Assembly (NCBI RefSeq): GCF_006716815.1
Contig: NZ_VFPS01000004.1
Location: 124,001-188,000, forward strand
Reading direction: 5' to 3'
DNA: 64,000 bases
DNA from: Microbacterium lacticum
Lineage (GTDB): Bacteria; Actinomycetota; Actinomycetes; Actinomycetales; Microbacteriaceae
The notes under the pieces were generated by a model. It had not been told where the DNA came from, searched no databases, and was given only the letters and a program-made list of their open reading frames with translations. This document shows positions 24,793-33,985 of the stretch, piece after piece. A program made the position numbers and the translations under genes. Within the stretch, counting starts at the first letter, position 1. Each line of letters starts with the position of its first letter.

Positions 24793-25233
24793 ATGGCATC
24801 CGAACGACAGGCACGGCTGGCGGACCGCATCCGCGTGCTCATCGCGGAGCGTCTGGAGAAGGGGCTGCGCGACCCGCGGCTCGGATTCGTGACGATCACC
24901 GACGTCCGCGTCACCGGTGACCTGCAGCACGCCTCGGTGTTCTACACCGTGTACGGCGACGACCAGGCCCGTGAGGACACGGCGGCCGCGCTGAAAGCGG
25001 CGACCGGCATGCTCCGCAGCGAGGTCGGAAAGCAGCTCGGCGTGCGGCTCACCCCGTCGCTGGAGTTCATCCCCGATGCGCTGCCCGAGAACGCCGGCCA
25101 CATCGCCGATCTTCTCCGTGAAGCGCAGGAGCGGGATGCCGCTGTCGCCGGTCTCGCCTCGGGCGCCAGCTACGCCGGCGACGCCGACCCGTACCTGAAG
25201 CCGCGAGACGACGAAGACGACGACCGGGCCTGA
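24793..25233 (+). CDS. rbfA: 30S ribosome-binding factor A
   Basis: The 146-residue KH-like protein matures the 16S rRNA 5' end. MASERQARLADRIRVLIAE and DPRLGFVTITDV are family hallmarks, and an acidic C-terminal tail (PRDDEDDDRA) ends the protein. AAGGAGGAACC lies directly before the ATG. It belongs to the nusA-infB transcription unit but is separated from infB by a strong hairpin. Confidence 0.95.
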   Translation: MASERQARLADRIRVLIAERLEKGLRDPRLGFVTITDVRVTGDLQHASVFYTVYGDDQAREDTAAALKAATGMLRSEVGKQLGVRLTPSLEFIPDALPENAGHIADLLREAQERDAAVAGLASGASYAGDADPYLKPRDDEDDDRA

Positions 25234-25317
25234 GCGCCCGTCCGTCCCGGGCGTCGCGATGCGGATCGTGTGCGCCGTCGTGATCGCCTAGGCCGACGGC
25301 GTCTCGGCGGGGTCGGC

Positions 25318-26196
25318 CTAGGCGGAGGCACCGCGCGGGAGGCGCAGGAAGCCGTCCGAAGCCTCGACGAGGCCGTCGGCGATGAGCGTGAACAGGGCGC
25401 GGTCGCGCTGCGCGGCATCCGGCCAGTCGGATGCCACGGCATCCTGTCGCAGCTCGTGCGCGGCAGACTCGCGCAGCGCGCGCAGGATCGCGCCGCGGGC
25501 CTGCCGGTCGCTGCCCTCGTATCGGGCCTGCTTCCGCCGGGCATCGCCCGTGTCGGGGTAGCCGGCCGCCCGCCACGCGCAGATATGCGCGATGGGGCAT
25601 GCGTCGCATCGCGGTGTGCGGGCGGTGCAGACGAGCGCGCCGAGCTCCATCGCCGCTGCGTTGACGATGGCGGCATCCACGTCGTCTGCGGGGAGCAGCC
25701 CCGCCATCGCGGCGAGATCGCGCTTCGACGGGGGCGCCGGCTGCGACCTGCCCTCGAGGGCGCGCGCGAGCACCCGGCGCGTGTTGGTGTCGACGACGGG
25801 GTGCCGGTCGCCGTAGGCGAACACCGCGACGGCGCGCGCCGTGTAATCGCCGATGCCGGTCAGGGCGAGCAGGGCCTCGACATCGCGGGGCACGACGCCA
25901 TCGTGGCGGTCGCGGATCTCCGCCGCCGCTCGGTGCAGCCATAGCGCGCGGCGCGGGTAGCCGAGGTTCGCCCACTGCCGCACCGCCTCAGCGGGCGGGT
26001 CGGCCGCGAGGGCCGCGGGCGTCGGCCAGCGGTCGAGCCACGCCTCCAGCAGCGGGATGACCCGGGCGACGGGCGTCTGCTGCAGCATGAACTCGCTCAC
26101 GAGGATGCCCCACGCCCCGAAAACCGGCCGCCGCCACGGCAGATCACGCGCCGCGCCCCGGTACCACGCGATCAGCGGGGTCGCGAGGTCGGGCAT
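25318..26196 (-). CDS. mutY: A/G-specific adenine glycosylase
   Basis: This base-excision repair enzyme removes adenine opposite 8-oxoguanine. The 292 residues carry the catalytic Glu35 in SEFMLQQTP, the helix-hairpin-helix LTGIGDYTARAV, and catalytic Asp136 in VVDTNTRRV. The iron-sulfur motif has CX6CX2CX5C spacing in CTARTPRCDACPIAHIC. It lacks the long C-terminal NUDIX-like domain of E. coli MutY, which is common in actinobacteria. The ATG at 26196 is set by TAGGCT plus six bases. It is divergent from truB, with 44 bases between starts. Confidence 0.93.
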   Translation of the reverse strand: MPDLATPLIAWYRGAARDLPWRRPVFGAWGILVSEFMLQQTPVARVIPLLEAWLDRWPTPAALAADPPAEAVRQWANLGYPRRALWLHRAAAEIRDRHDGVVPRDVEALLALTGIGDYTARAVAVFAYGDRHPVVDTNTRRVLARALEGRSQPAPPSKRDLAAMAGLLPADDVDAAIVNAAAMELGALVCTARTPRCDACPIAHICAWRAAGYPDTGDARRKQARYEGSDRQARGAILRALRESAAHELRQDAVASDWPDAAQRDRALFTLIADGLVEASDGFLRLPRGASA

Positions 26197-26202
26197 CCCG
26201 CC

Positions 26203-26208
26203 AGCCTA
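26203..26208 (-). promoter_or_regulatory. -10 box TAGGCT of mutY, leaderless geometry
   Basis: Minus strand: TAGGCT, GGCGGG, ATG. It is back to back with the identical truB box at 26229. Confidence 0.6.
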
Positions 26209-26228
26209 CGTGCCGCGGCGTCGCCGCC

Positions 26229-26234
26229 TAGGCT
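26229..26234 (+). promoter_or_regulatory. -10 box TAGGCT of truB, leaderless geometry
   Basis: TAGGCT, GGGAGG, ATG at 26241. The six spacer bases happen to resemble an SD but touch the start codon, too close for normal use. Confidence 0.55.
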
Positions 26235-26240
26235 GGGAGG

Positions 26241-27233
26241 ATGCCCGACGCGAACCCGACCCCGGCGGCGGACCCGAACCCGGAACCGGCTGACAAACCG
26301 GCGGCCCCGACGCCGAACCCGGCCCCGAACGGCATTCTGCTGGTGGACAAGCCCGGCGGCGTCACGAGTCACGACGTCGTCGCCCGCGCGCGCCGCGCGC
26401 TGCACACCCGCAAGATCGGCCACGCCGGCACGCTCGATCCGATGGCGACCGGCCTCTTGATCCTCGGTGTCGGCCCCGCGACGCGTCTGCTCACCTACAT
26501 CGTCGGGCTCGACAAGACGTACGAGGCCACGATCCGGCTCGGCGTGGCCACCGACTCCGACGACGCCGACGGCGCCGTGACCGCACCCGCCGAGCCGGCG
26601 GCCGTCGCGCGCGTCACCGCCGCCGACATCGCGGCGGGCGTCGCCGACCTCACCGGCGACATCTCGCAGGTGCCGAGCACGGTGTCGGCCATCAAGGTCG
26701 GCGGAAGGCGTGCCTACCTCCTCGCCCGCGCGGGCGAGGAGGTCGCCCTCAAAGCCCGCGACGTGACGGTCAGTCGGTTCGACGTGCTCGCGGTGCGTCC
26801 GGCAACGACCGACGACGGTGCACCGGTGCTCGACCTCGACGTCGTCGTCGACTGCTCGAGCGGCACCTACATCCGCGCGCTCGCCCGCGATCTCGGCGCG
26901 GCACTCGGCGTCGGCGGGCACCTGACGGCCCTCCGGCGCACGCGCATCGGCGCGTTCCGCGTCGAGGATGCCGCCGTGGAGATCGACCCCGACATGCCGC
27001 TCCGCTCCGCCGCGGGAGTCGCCGCCGCCGTCCTCGGCGCCCTGCCCGTCACCGCTGACGAGGCGCGCGACCTCCGACACGGCAAGCGCCTCCCCGGCGC
27101 CGCCGTGCGCCTCGTCGGCGCGGCGACGCCCACGCCCGCCGCGATCGACCCCGACGGCCGCCTGATCGGCATCGTCGAGCGCCGCGGCGACGATCTGAAG
27201 AGCGCCATGAACATGGCCGAGGATGCCTCGTGA
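26241..27233 (+). CDS. truB: tRNA pseudouridine(55) synthase
   Basis: This enzyme makes pseudouridine 55 in the T loop of tRNAs. The 330-residue protein has a non-conserved Pro/Ala N-terminal extension (about 1-30) before the catalytic core GILLVDKPGGVTSHDVV. The catalytic Asp is in HAGTLDPMATG. A C-terminal PUA-like segment follows. The 3' end overlaps the next frame by four bases (GTGA), so a membrane protein gene is translationally coupled. Confidence 0.94.
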   Translation: MPDANPTPAADPNPEPADKPAAPTPNPAPNGILLVDKPGGVTSHDVVARARRALHTRKIGHAGTLDPMATGLLILGVGPATRLLTYIVGLDKTYEATIRLGVATDSDDADGAVTAPAEPAAVARVTAADIAAGVADLTGDISQVPSTVSAIKVGGRRAYLLARAGEEVALKARDVTVSRFDVLAVRPATTDDGAPVLDLDVVVDCSSGTYIRALARDLGAALGVGGHLTALRRTRIGAFRVEDAAVEIDPDMPLRSAAGVAAAVLGALPVTADEARDLRHGKRLPGAAVRLVGAATPTPAAIDPDGRLIGIVERRGDDLKSAMNMAEDAS

Positions 27234-27598
27234 TCGGCTGGTTCGCGATCGTCCAGGTCGTCGTCGCCACCGTCGTGGGAATCGCGGCGATCGCCGCCGG
27301 CCTCGCCGGTCGCCGGCCGGGCGACGTGACCGTCGGCGGGATGGCGCTCGTGCTGCTGCTGCTCATCGCACAGGTTGTGATCGCCGTCGTCGCGCCGCTC
27401 GTCGGCAACGCACCCGCCGGCAGCCCCATCGAGTTCTGGGCGTACCTGATCGGCGCGCTCCTCATCCCGCCGCTGGCGGTGTTCTGGGCGCTCGTCGAGC
27501 GCAGCCGCTGGAGCACCGTCATCATGGGGATCGCCGCGCTCTCCGTCGCCGTCATGGTGTGGCGGATGAACGTCATCTGGACGACACCCGCGCTCTGA
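27230..27598 (+). CDS. Small four-helix membrane protein
   Basis: The 122 residues contain four hydrophobic segments (about 5-27, 37-58, 70-88 and 95-115). The GTG start overlaps the truB stop. No family is recognised. Its position between truB and ribF looks like part of a translation-linked operon, but no function can be read from the sequence. Confidence 0.7.
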   Translation: MIGWFAIVQVVVATVVGIAAIAAGLAGRRPGDVTVGGMALVLLLLIAQVVIAVVAPLVGNAPAGSPIEFWAYLIGALLIPPLAVFWALVERSRWSTVIMGIAALSVAVMVWRMNVIWTTPAL

Positions 27599-27673
27599 CC
27601 GGTCGGCCGGGCCGCCGCTTGGCCGCCGCCGGCCACCGCCGAGGCATCCATCGGCGCCTATCATGGACAGGTC

Positions 27674-28138
27674 ATGTCTACCCTCGGCACCTCCTCGCCC
27701 GCCCGCATGACGGGCATCGGCCGGGTGCTCGTGGTGGTCTACGCGATCATGGCGCTCGCGGCGACGGGACGCTCCGCGGTGCAGATCCTCGAAGACTGGG
27801 ACAACGCGCCGCTCGCCTACGCGCTGTCGGCCGCCGCCGCCCTCGTGTACATCCTCGCGACCGTCGCCCTGGTGAGATCGGATGCCCGGGGCTGGTACAC
27901 CGTCGCCTGGATCGCGATCTCGTTCGAGCTCGTCGGTGTGCTGGTCGTCGGCACGCTGAGTCTCACGCACCCCGAACTCTTCTCGCACGACGCGACCGTC
28001 TGGTCGGGGTACGGGTACGGGTATTTCTGGGTGCCGCTCGTGCTGCCCTTCGTCGGCATCTGGTGGCTGGTGACGCACCGGGGCGGTGCGCCCGTGTACG
28101 AGCCGCAGGAAGCGGTCGAAGAGAGGTCGAGCTGGTGA
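27674..28138 (+). CDS. Membrane protein of unknown function
   Basis: The 154-residue product has four predicted helices and a Gly/Tyr-rich loop (WSGYGYGYFWVP) before the last helix. The stop overlaps the GTG of ribF (GTGA), which points to translational coupling. A TATCAT element lies upstream at 27659. The family is unknown. Confidence 0.7.
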   Translation: MSTLGTSSPARMTGIGRVLVVVYAIMALAATGRSAVQILEDWDNAPLAYALSAAAALVYILATVALVRSDARGWYTVAWIAISFELVGVLVVGTLSLTHPELFSHDATVWSGYGYGYFWVPLVLPFVGIWWLVTHRGGAPVYEPQEAVEERSSW

Positions 28139-29103
28139 ACGTCTTCCGCGCGCCGGGCGAGGTGCCCGCCGGGTTCGGGCCGAGCGTGGTCGTCATCGGC
28201 AAGTTCGACGGCGTCCACTCCGGGCATCGGGCCGTGATCGACCGCGCCCGCGTCACCGCGACGGACGCGGGGGCACGCGTGGTCGCGGTCACGTTCGACC
28301 GCAACCCGCTGAGCCTCCTGTGCCCCGAGCTGTGCCCCGATCCGCTCTCGAGCGTCGATCAGAAGCTCGAGCTGCTCGCCGACGCCGGCGTCGACGCGAC
28401 GCTCGTGCTCCGCTTCGACGCCGACCTCGCAGGCCTCGCCCCGCGCGCCTTCGTCGAGCACGTGCTCGTCGACGCCCTCGGAGTGGTGATCGTGATGGTC
28501 GGCGACGACTTCCGCTTCGGCCGCGGGGGAGCGGGCGACCCGGCGCTGCTCGCCGAGCTCGGTGCCGAGTTCGGCTTCGACGTCGACGTCGTGGGCGACG
28601 TGCAGGGCGGCGGCCGCCGCGTCTCGTCGACCTGGGTGCGCGACCTGTTGACGGACGGCGACGTCGAGGGCGCCGCGCGCCTGCTCGGTCGCCCGCACGC
28701 CGTGGCGGGCGAGGTCGTCCACGGACTCAAGCGCGGGCGCGAGCTCGGCTTCCCGACCGCGAACCTGTCGCCGGATGCCGAGGGGTTCATCCCCGCCGAC
28801 GGCGTCTACGCCGGGTGGCTTGTCGACCTCGGCCCGGCGTCCGCGGCATCCGACACCCGCGCGCCCGTCACGCGCTACCCCGCGGCGATCTCGGTGGGCA
28901 CGAATCCGACGTTCGACGACGTGCCGACGCGGCAGGTCGAGGCGTACGTGCTCGATGAGACGACGCTCGACCTGTACGGCCACCGCGTGCAGATCCTGTT
29001 CACGCACCGCATCCGCGGCATGGTCGCGTTCGAGGGGATCGACCGGCTCATCGCGCAGATGACCGACGACGTCGCGCGCGTGCGGGTGGCGCTCCGCGCC
29101 TGA
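28135..29103 (+). CDS. ribF: Bifunctional riboflavin kinase/FAD synthetase
   Basis: This enzyme makes FMN and then FAD. The 322-residue protein has the nucleotidyltransferase half with GKFDGVHSGHRAVI and VGDDFRFGRGG, and the riboflavin kinase half beginning GRPHAVAGEVVHG with LGFPTANL. The GTG at 28135 overlaps the preceding stop. It closes the truB-ribF unit, a conserved pairing in bacteria. Confidence 0.95.
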   Translation: MNVFRAPGEVPAGFGPSVVVIGKFDGVHSGHRAVIDRARVTATDAGARVVAVTFDRNPLSLLCPELCPDPLSSVDQKLELLADAGVDATLVLRFDADLAGLAPRAFVEHVLVDALGVVIVMVGDDFRFGRGGAGDPALLAELGAEFGFDVDVVGDVQGGGRRVSSTWVRDLLTDGDVEGAARLLGRPHAVAGEVVHGLKRGRELGFPTANLSPDAEGFIPADGVYAGWLVDLGPASAASDTRAPVTRYPAAISVGTNPTFDDVPTRQVEAYVLDETTLDLYGHRVQILFTHRIRGMVAFEGIDRLIAQMTDDVARVRVALRA

Positions 29104-29194
29104 TCGGGGGCGGAGCCTGGGGCCCCGGCGGGACCGCGGCTCGGCGTCTGCTCCCCGGCGGGCCCGCGGGGCGGACCGGCCGGGGATCCGTGCG

Positions 29195-29911
29195 TCAGTA
29201 CGAGGTGTCGTCGACGGCGCCGGTGGCTTCGTCACCGGCATCCACGCGGCGGGCCTCGCCGAGGATCACGGCGCTGCCGCTCGTGCCGAGGCGCGTCGCG
29301 CCGGCGCCCAGCATGGCGAGGGCGTCGGCGTAGCTGCGCACACCGCCGGAGGCCTTGACCTGCACCTCGGGGCCGACGCTCGCGCGCATCAGCTCGACGT
29401 GCGGCACGGTCGCGCCGCCGCCGGCGAACCCGGTCGAGGTCTTCACGAAGTCGGCGCCGCCCTGCTCGGTGAGGCGGCTGCCGCGGGCGATCTGCTCGTC
29501 GTCGAGGAGCGCGGTCTCGAGGATGACCTTGGTGATGTGACCGGATGCCGCGTCGACGACCGCGGCGATGTCGGCGACGACCTGGTCGTCGAATCCCGAG
29601 CGGAGCGCGCCGATGTTGATCACCATGTCGAATTCGCTCGCGCCGTCGGCGAGGGCCTGACGCACCTCGGCGACTTTCGCAGCCGTCGAGGTCGTGCCGT
29701 GCGGGAAGCCGATGACGGTGCCGACGGCGACGCCCGTGCCCGCGAGGCGCTCGACGGCGTGCGGGATGTCGCTCGGGCGCACGCACACGCTGAACACCTT
29801 CCACTCTGCGGCGATGTCGAGCTCGGCGTCGACGTCGGCCCGGGTGAGCTCGGGCTTGAGGATCGCGTGGTCGATGGTCGCGGCGAGGGCGCGTTCGGTG
29901 ATCGTGGCCAT
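29195..29911 (-). CDS. deoC: Deoxyribose-phosphate aldolase
   Basis: This class-I aldolase splits deoxyribose 5-phosphate to acetaldehyde and glyceraldehyde 3-phosphate. The 238-residue TIM barrel has TIDHAILKPE, VGTVIGFPHG, the Schiff-base Lys in DFVKTSTGF and VKASGGVR. The ATG at 29911 is set by TACGCT plus six bases. It is divergent from copZ. No other deoxynucleoside catabolic genes are nearby. Confidence 0.95.
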   Translation of the reverse strand: MATITERALAATIDHAILKPELTRADVDAELDIAAEWKVFSVCVRPSDIPHAVERLAGTGVAVGTVIGFPHGTTSTAAKVAEVRQALADGASEFDMVINIGALRSGFDDQVVADIAAVVDAASGHITKVILETALLDDEQIARGSRLTEQGGADFVKTSTGFAGGGATVPHVELMRASVGPEVQVKASGGVRSYADALAMLGAGATRLGTSGSAVILGEARRVDAGDEATGAVDDTSY

Positions 29912-29917
29912 GGTTCC

Positions 29918-29923
29918 AGCGTA
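29918..29923 (-). promoter_or_regulatory. -10 box TACGCT of deoC, leaderless geometry
   Basis: Minus strand: TACGCT, GGAACC, ATG. Confidence 0.55.
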
Positions 29924-29958
29924 CGCGAGGGGACCGTGGTCGGCGGAGTCGCTCGGGA

Positions 29959-29978
29959 ATACCCCAAGGGGGTATCCT
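29959..29978 (+). promoter_or_regulatory. CsoR-type operator overlapping the copZ -10 box
   Basis: ATACCCCAAGGGGGTAT (29959-29975) is the GC-rich ATACCC...GGGTAT palindrome bound by copper-sensing CsoR repressors. It overlaps a -10 TATCCT (29973-29978), so Cu-free CsoR would block the copZ-copA promoter. No csoR gene lies in the window, so the regulator must act from elsewhere. Confidence 0.75.
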
Positions 29979-30036
29979 GTTCTCGAACGCTGGAGCGGGT
30001 CGCAGCCGGCGACCGGCAGCAACGGAGGAGAGCGGA

Positions 30037-30249
30037 ATGACCGAGCAGACCTACGCCGTCGAGGGAATGACCTGTGCGCACTGCGCGGGCGCCGTCTCGC
30101 GCGAGGTGCGCCGCATCGAGGGCGTGTCCGACGTGCGCGTCGACGTCGCCGCGGGAACGCTCACCGTGGGCGCGACCACCCCCGTCTCCGACGACGCGAT
30201 CGCCGCGGCGGTCGACGAGGCCGGGTACACGGTCGTCACCGCTCGATGA
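30037..30249 (+). CDS. copZ: Copper chaperone, HMA domain
   Basis: The 70-residue heavy-metal-associated domain has the Cu(I)-binding motif MTCAHC at about residues 11-16. The domain length is full. GGAGGAGAG precedes the ATG, and the stop overlaps the ATG of copA (ATGA). It would deliver Cu(I) to CopA, but CopA is interrupted in this strain. The unit is under a CsoR-like operator. Confidence 0.92.
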   Translation: MTEQTYAVEGMTCAHCAGAVSREVRRIEGVSDVRVDVAAGTLTVGATTPVSDDAIAAAVDEAGYTVVTAR

Positions 30250-30518
30250 GCGCCGCCGTCGGCACCGCCGCGCGCGCGGGGGGATCGCGCGCGGAGGCCG
30301 TGCTCGACATCGAAGGGATGACCTGCGCGAGCTGCGTGGCGCGCGTCGAGAAGCGCCTGCAGAGACTCGACGGCGTCGAGGCATCCGTCAACCTCGCCAC
30401 CGAGTCGGCGCGCATCGACTACCCCGCCGACCTCGACGCCGACGCGCTCGTCGCGGCCGTGCGGGAGGCGGGTTACGAGGCATCCGTTCGTCGCGCGCCG
30501 GCGTCGCGGGATGCTGCG

Positions 30519-30524
30519 CCTAGC
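30519..30524. repeat. Target-site duplication CCTAGC, left
   Basis: Pairs with 31589-31594. In copA it encodes Pro-Ser at the disruption point and on the minus strand supplies the transposase stop. Confidence 0.93.
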
Positions 30525-31494
30525 TGTACTGACCTCGACCGTTGTTGATTCGGTCGATGGGGGTTTTGCCTCCGATGCCGAGGTGGTGCCTGTCTAGGTT
30601 GTAGTAGTCGAGCCAGGTCGTCAACCCTGCTTTTCGGTCGTCGTTCGAGCTCCAGGGGCGGGCGTAGGCCCACTCGGTGGCGAGGGTGCGGTTGAGGCGT
30701 TCGACTTTCCCGTTGGTCCAGGGGCAGTGCGGTTTGATGAACCGCTGTCGGATGCCGTGCGCGTCGACCACGGCCTTGAACGCGGCCGAGTGGCGGTAAG
30801 CGAACGCGTTGTCGCTGATGACGCGTTCGACTGTGACGCCGAGGCGCGCGTAGAACGCGATCGCGCGGTCGAGGACGCCCGCCGCGGTGGTGCCTTTCTC
30901 GTCGTCGTGGATCTCCGCGTAAGCAACTCGGGAATGGTCGTCGATGACGGTGTGCACGTAGTCGTAACCCAGGCCCCGCTTGCGCGCAGGACGTTGCCCG
31001 CGGCCATGCAGACGCCATCCGCCGCCGTCGGGGATACGGCCGAGTTTCTTCACATCAACGTGGATCAGGGACCCGGGATGATCATGCTCGTAACGCTGCG
31101 CGGATCGGCGGGTCGCGCGGATCACGGACCCCGTGACCGGGTCCAGCTCCCGCAGCAACGGCACGTGGTGGCGGCGCAACACCCTACCGACCGTTGAGGC
31201 CTGCAAGCCGAGCTTGTCAGCGATGAACACCGGCCCACGCCGAGTGAGGTGCCGCATGATCCGCACCCTCGCCTCCACGCACGCTTTGGTCTGGCGAGGG
31301 TGGGAGCGGGCGACGCTGGAACGATCGATCAGGCCCGCCGGGCCGCACTCCCGGAACCTGCGCCACCACCGCCACGCGGTCGTGCGGGAGATCCCCATTT
31401 CCGCGGCAACATGCGCGACCGCACGCCCCGACTGGATGCGCTGAACCATGATCAACCGGCCGGCCGGAGTCAGCCGGGCATTAGCGTGAGACAA
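30520..31494 (-). CDS. IS481-family transposase (copy 2)
   Basis: It has the same 324-codon DDE transposase as copy 1: TTG start with GGAGG upstream, N-terminal HTH and rve core. The frame leaves the element and ends at the TAG within the target duplication. Because the flanking base differs, the last residue is Ser here rather than Thr. The gene reads antisense to copA. Confidence 0.93.
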   Translation of the reverse strand: MSHANARLTPAGRLIMVQRIQSGRAVAHVAAEMGISRTTAWRWWRRFRECGPAGLIDRSSVARSHPRQTKACVEARVRIMRHLTRRGPVFIADKLGLQASTVGRVLRRHHVPLLRELDPVTGSVIRATRRSAQRYEHDHPGSLIHVDVKKLGRIPDGGGWRLHGRGQRPARKRGLGYDYVHTVIDDHSRVAYAEIHDDEKGTTAAGVLDRAIAFYARLGVTVERVISDNAFAYRHSAAFKAVVDAHGIRQRFIKPHCPWTNGKVERLNRTLATEWAYARPWSSNDDRKAGLTTWLDYYNLDRHHLGIGGKTPIDRINNGRGQYS

Positions 31495-31588
31495 GAGAGA
31501 CCTCCGTGCGTTTGAGCTGAAGAACTTAGACAGCTCCAACTCGACCCCGGAGGTCTCTCCTACGTCAACAACGATCTGGGTCAGTACA
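30525..31588 (-). mobile_element. IS481-family insertion sequence, copy 2 (1064 bp), inside copA
   Basis: It has the same length and ends as copy 1, and I found no internal difference in the stretches compared. It is flanked by CCTAGC (30519-30524 and 31589-31594), which is the reverse complement of the duplication around copy 1. Both fit NCTAGN. The element is antisense to copA. Confidence 0.95.
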
Positions 31589-31594
31589 CCTAGC
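31589..31594. repeat. Target-site duplication CCTAGC, right
   Basis: Second copy of the 6-bp duplication. The copA frame resumes directly after it. Confidence 0.93.
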
Positions 31595-32576
31595 GGCCCC
31601 GAACTGAGCGACGCCGCGCCGCTCGACGACGAGGCCGCCGCGACCGAAACGCCCGCGCCTGCCCGCGCCTCCGCTCGCTTTGCGGGGGCGACGCTCCGCA
31701 CCCGCCTGCTCGTCAGCGCGGTGCTCGCGGTGCCGGTCGTCGCGCTCGGCATGGTTCCGGCGTGGCAGTTCCCCGGCTGGCAGTGGGTCTCGCTCGTGCT
31801 GGCGACACCGGTCATCCTCTGGGGCGGCTGGCCGTTCCATCGGGCGACGTTCGCGAACGCGCGACACGGCGCGATGACGATGGACACGCTCATCACGCTC
31901 GGCACCGGCGCGGCCTACCTCTGGAGCGTCTGGGCGCTCCTGTTCGGCACCGCGGGCCGCATCGGCATGCGCCACGACGGCGGACTGTTCGACCCCGTGC
32001 ACGATCCGTCGTCGCTGGTCTACTTCGAGGTCGCCGCGGCCGTCACGGTGTTCCTCCTGCTCGGCCGGTTCGTCGAGCAGCGCTCCAAGCGCCGCGCGGG
32101 CGCCTCCGTGCGCGCCCTCATGGAGCTCGCCGCGAAGGACGTCGAGCTCGAAGACGGCACGCGGGTGGACATCACCCGTCTGCGGGTCGGCGACCGGTTC
32201 GTGGTGCGTCCGGGCGAGAAGGTCGCCACCGACGGCGTCGTCGCGGAGGGACGCGCATCGGTCGACGAGAGCATGATCACCGGGGAGTCGGCCCCCGTCG
32301 AGGCATCCGTCGGCAGCGCCGTCACGGGCGGCACGCTCGCGGTCGACGGACGCCTGATCGTCACCGCGACCTCGGTCGGCGACGACACGAGGCTCGCGCA
32401 CCTCGCGCGGCTCGTCGAAGACGCGCAGGCCGGAAAGAGTCGCGTGCAGCGGCTCGCCGACCGCATCTCGGCGGTGTTCGTGCCGATCGTGATCGCGCTG
32501 TCGGCCGTGACCCTCCTCGTCTGGATGCTCGTCGGCGGATTCAGCGGCGAGAGCGTCGCCGCCGGGTTCACCGCCG

Positions 32577-32610
<34 letters not shown>

Positions 32611-33734
32611 ACTCGGCCTCGCGACGCCGATCGCGATCCTGGTCGGCACCGGGCGCGGGGCGCAGCTGGGTGTGCTCATCACGGGGCCCGAGGCGCTCGA
32701 ATCGGCCGAGCGGATCGACACCGTCGTGCTCGACAAGACCGGCACCGTCACTTCGGGGGAGATGACGGTGGTGTCGCTCACGCCGATCGGCGGGGCGGAT
32801 GCCACGGAGGTCGCCGCACTCGTCGGCGCCCTCGAACACGCGTCGGAGCACCCCGTCGCCCGGGCCATCGCCGCGCTCGCGGGCGGGGCGGCCGCAGGCT
32901 CGCTCGCGGGGGAGGGTGGTGCGCCGCTCGCCGTGACCGACTTCGCCGGCCTCGCGGGCCGCGGAGTCACCGGCACCGTCGACGGGCACGCCGTGTTCGC
33001 CGGACGTCCGGCGTTCGCCGCCGAGCAGGTCGGCGTGCTCGCCGAGGTCAGCACCGCTGCGGTGGCTGCGGCGGTCGCCGCCGCCGAGGAGCGGGGCGCC
33101 ACCGCCGTCGTCGCGGGGTGGGACGGCGCGATCCGCGCGGTGATGGCGGTCGGCGACACGGTGCGCCCCGACACCGCGGCAACGGTCGGGCGCCTGCGCC
33201 AGATGGGCCTCGACGTCGTCCTCCTCACGGGCGACAACGAGGGCGCCGCGCAGGCGGCGGCAGCGGTCGCGGGCATCGACGAGGTCATCGCGGGCGTGGT
33301 GCCGGAACAGAAGGTCGCCGAGATCGCCCGTCTGCAGGCATCCGGTCACCGCGTCGCGATGGTCGGCGACGGCGTCAACGACGCGGCCGCCCTCGCGACC
33401 GCCGACCTGGGTCTTGCGATGGGCGGGGGAACGGATGCCGCGATGCACGCGAGCGACATCGCGCTCGCCGGGCACGGGCTCGCCCCAGTCGTCACGGCGC
33501 TCTCGCTCAGCCGCCGGACGATGCGGGTCATCCGCGGGAATCTGTTCTGGGCGTTCGCGTACAACGTCGCGGCTCTGCCGCTCGCGGCCCTCGGCCTGCT
33601 GAACCCGATGATCGCGGGCGCCGCGATGGCCTTCTCGAGCGTCTTCGTGGTGCTCAACAGCCTGCGCCTGCGCTCCGCCGCCTGACGGCGCGCTCTCCCC
33701 GCGCCGCCGCCTCGTCCCCTCGAGACCCCCTCCA

Positions 33735-33812
33735 CCTCGCGAGAAACCACTTTCGCCGCGAGAAACCACGCGCGCCGTGGTTTCTCGGGGGTGCGATGGT
33801 TTGTCGGCGAGG
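33735..33812. repeat. Intergenic palindromic repeat, family C
   Basis: Two direct units with GCGAGAAACCAC start 19 bases apart (33740 and 33759). They are followed by two inverted units, GTGGTTTCTCG at 33777 and ATGGTTTGTCG at 33796, also 19 bases apart. The plan is the same as family A. It lies in the 300-base interval after copA. The rest of that interval, to 33985, shows only a possible TAGTGT promoter element before the decayed ligase gene. Confidence 0.75.
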
Positions 33813-33985
33813 GGCGGCCGGCGGCAGCGCGCGCGGGGGAGTGTGCACGGTGCACAGCGGGGGCCGTGGAGTGGGCCAATCGTGGCGACGTGCCCAGGGT
33901 CGTCCGTCCGTAGTGTCGTCGTGTTCCCGCGGGAGCGGCGCCCGAGCCGCTCCCGCACTGACCGCCCTCGGCGTGGAGGGGTCTC

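Noticed and set aside
21777..24914. A 1045-codon open frame on the minus strand over infB
   Set aside because: It mirrors infB codon for codon and includes the Gly/Ala repeat antisense. It is a shadow frame with no family features.
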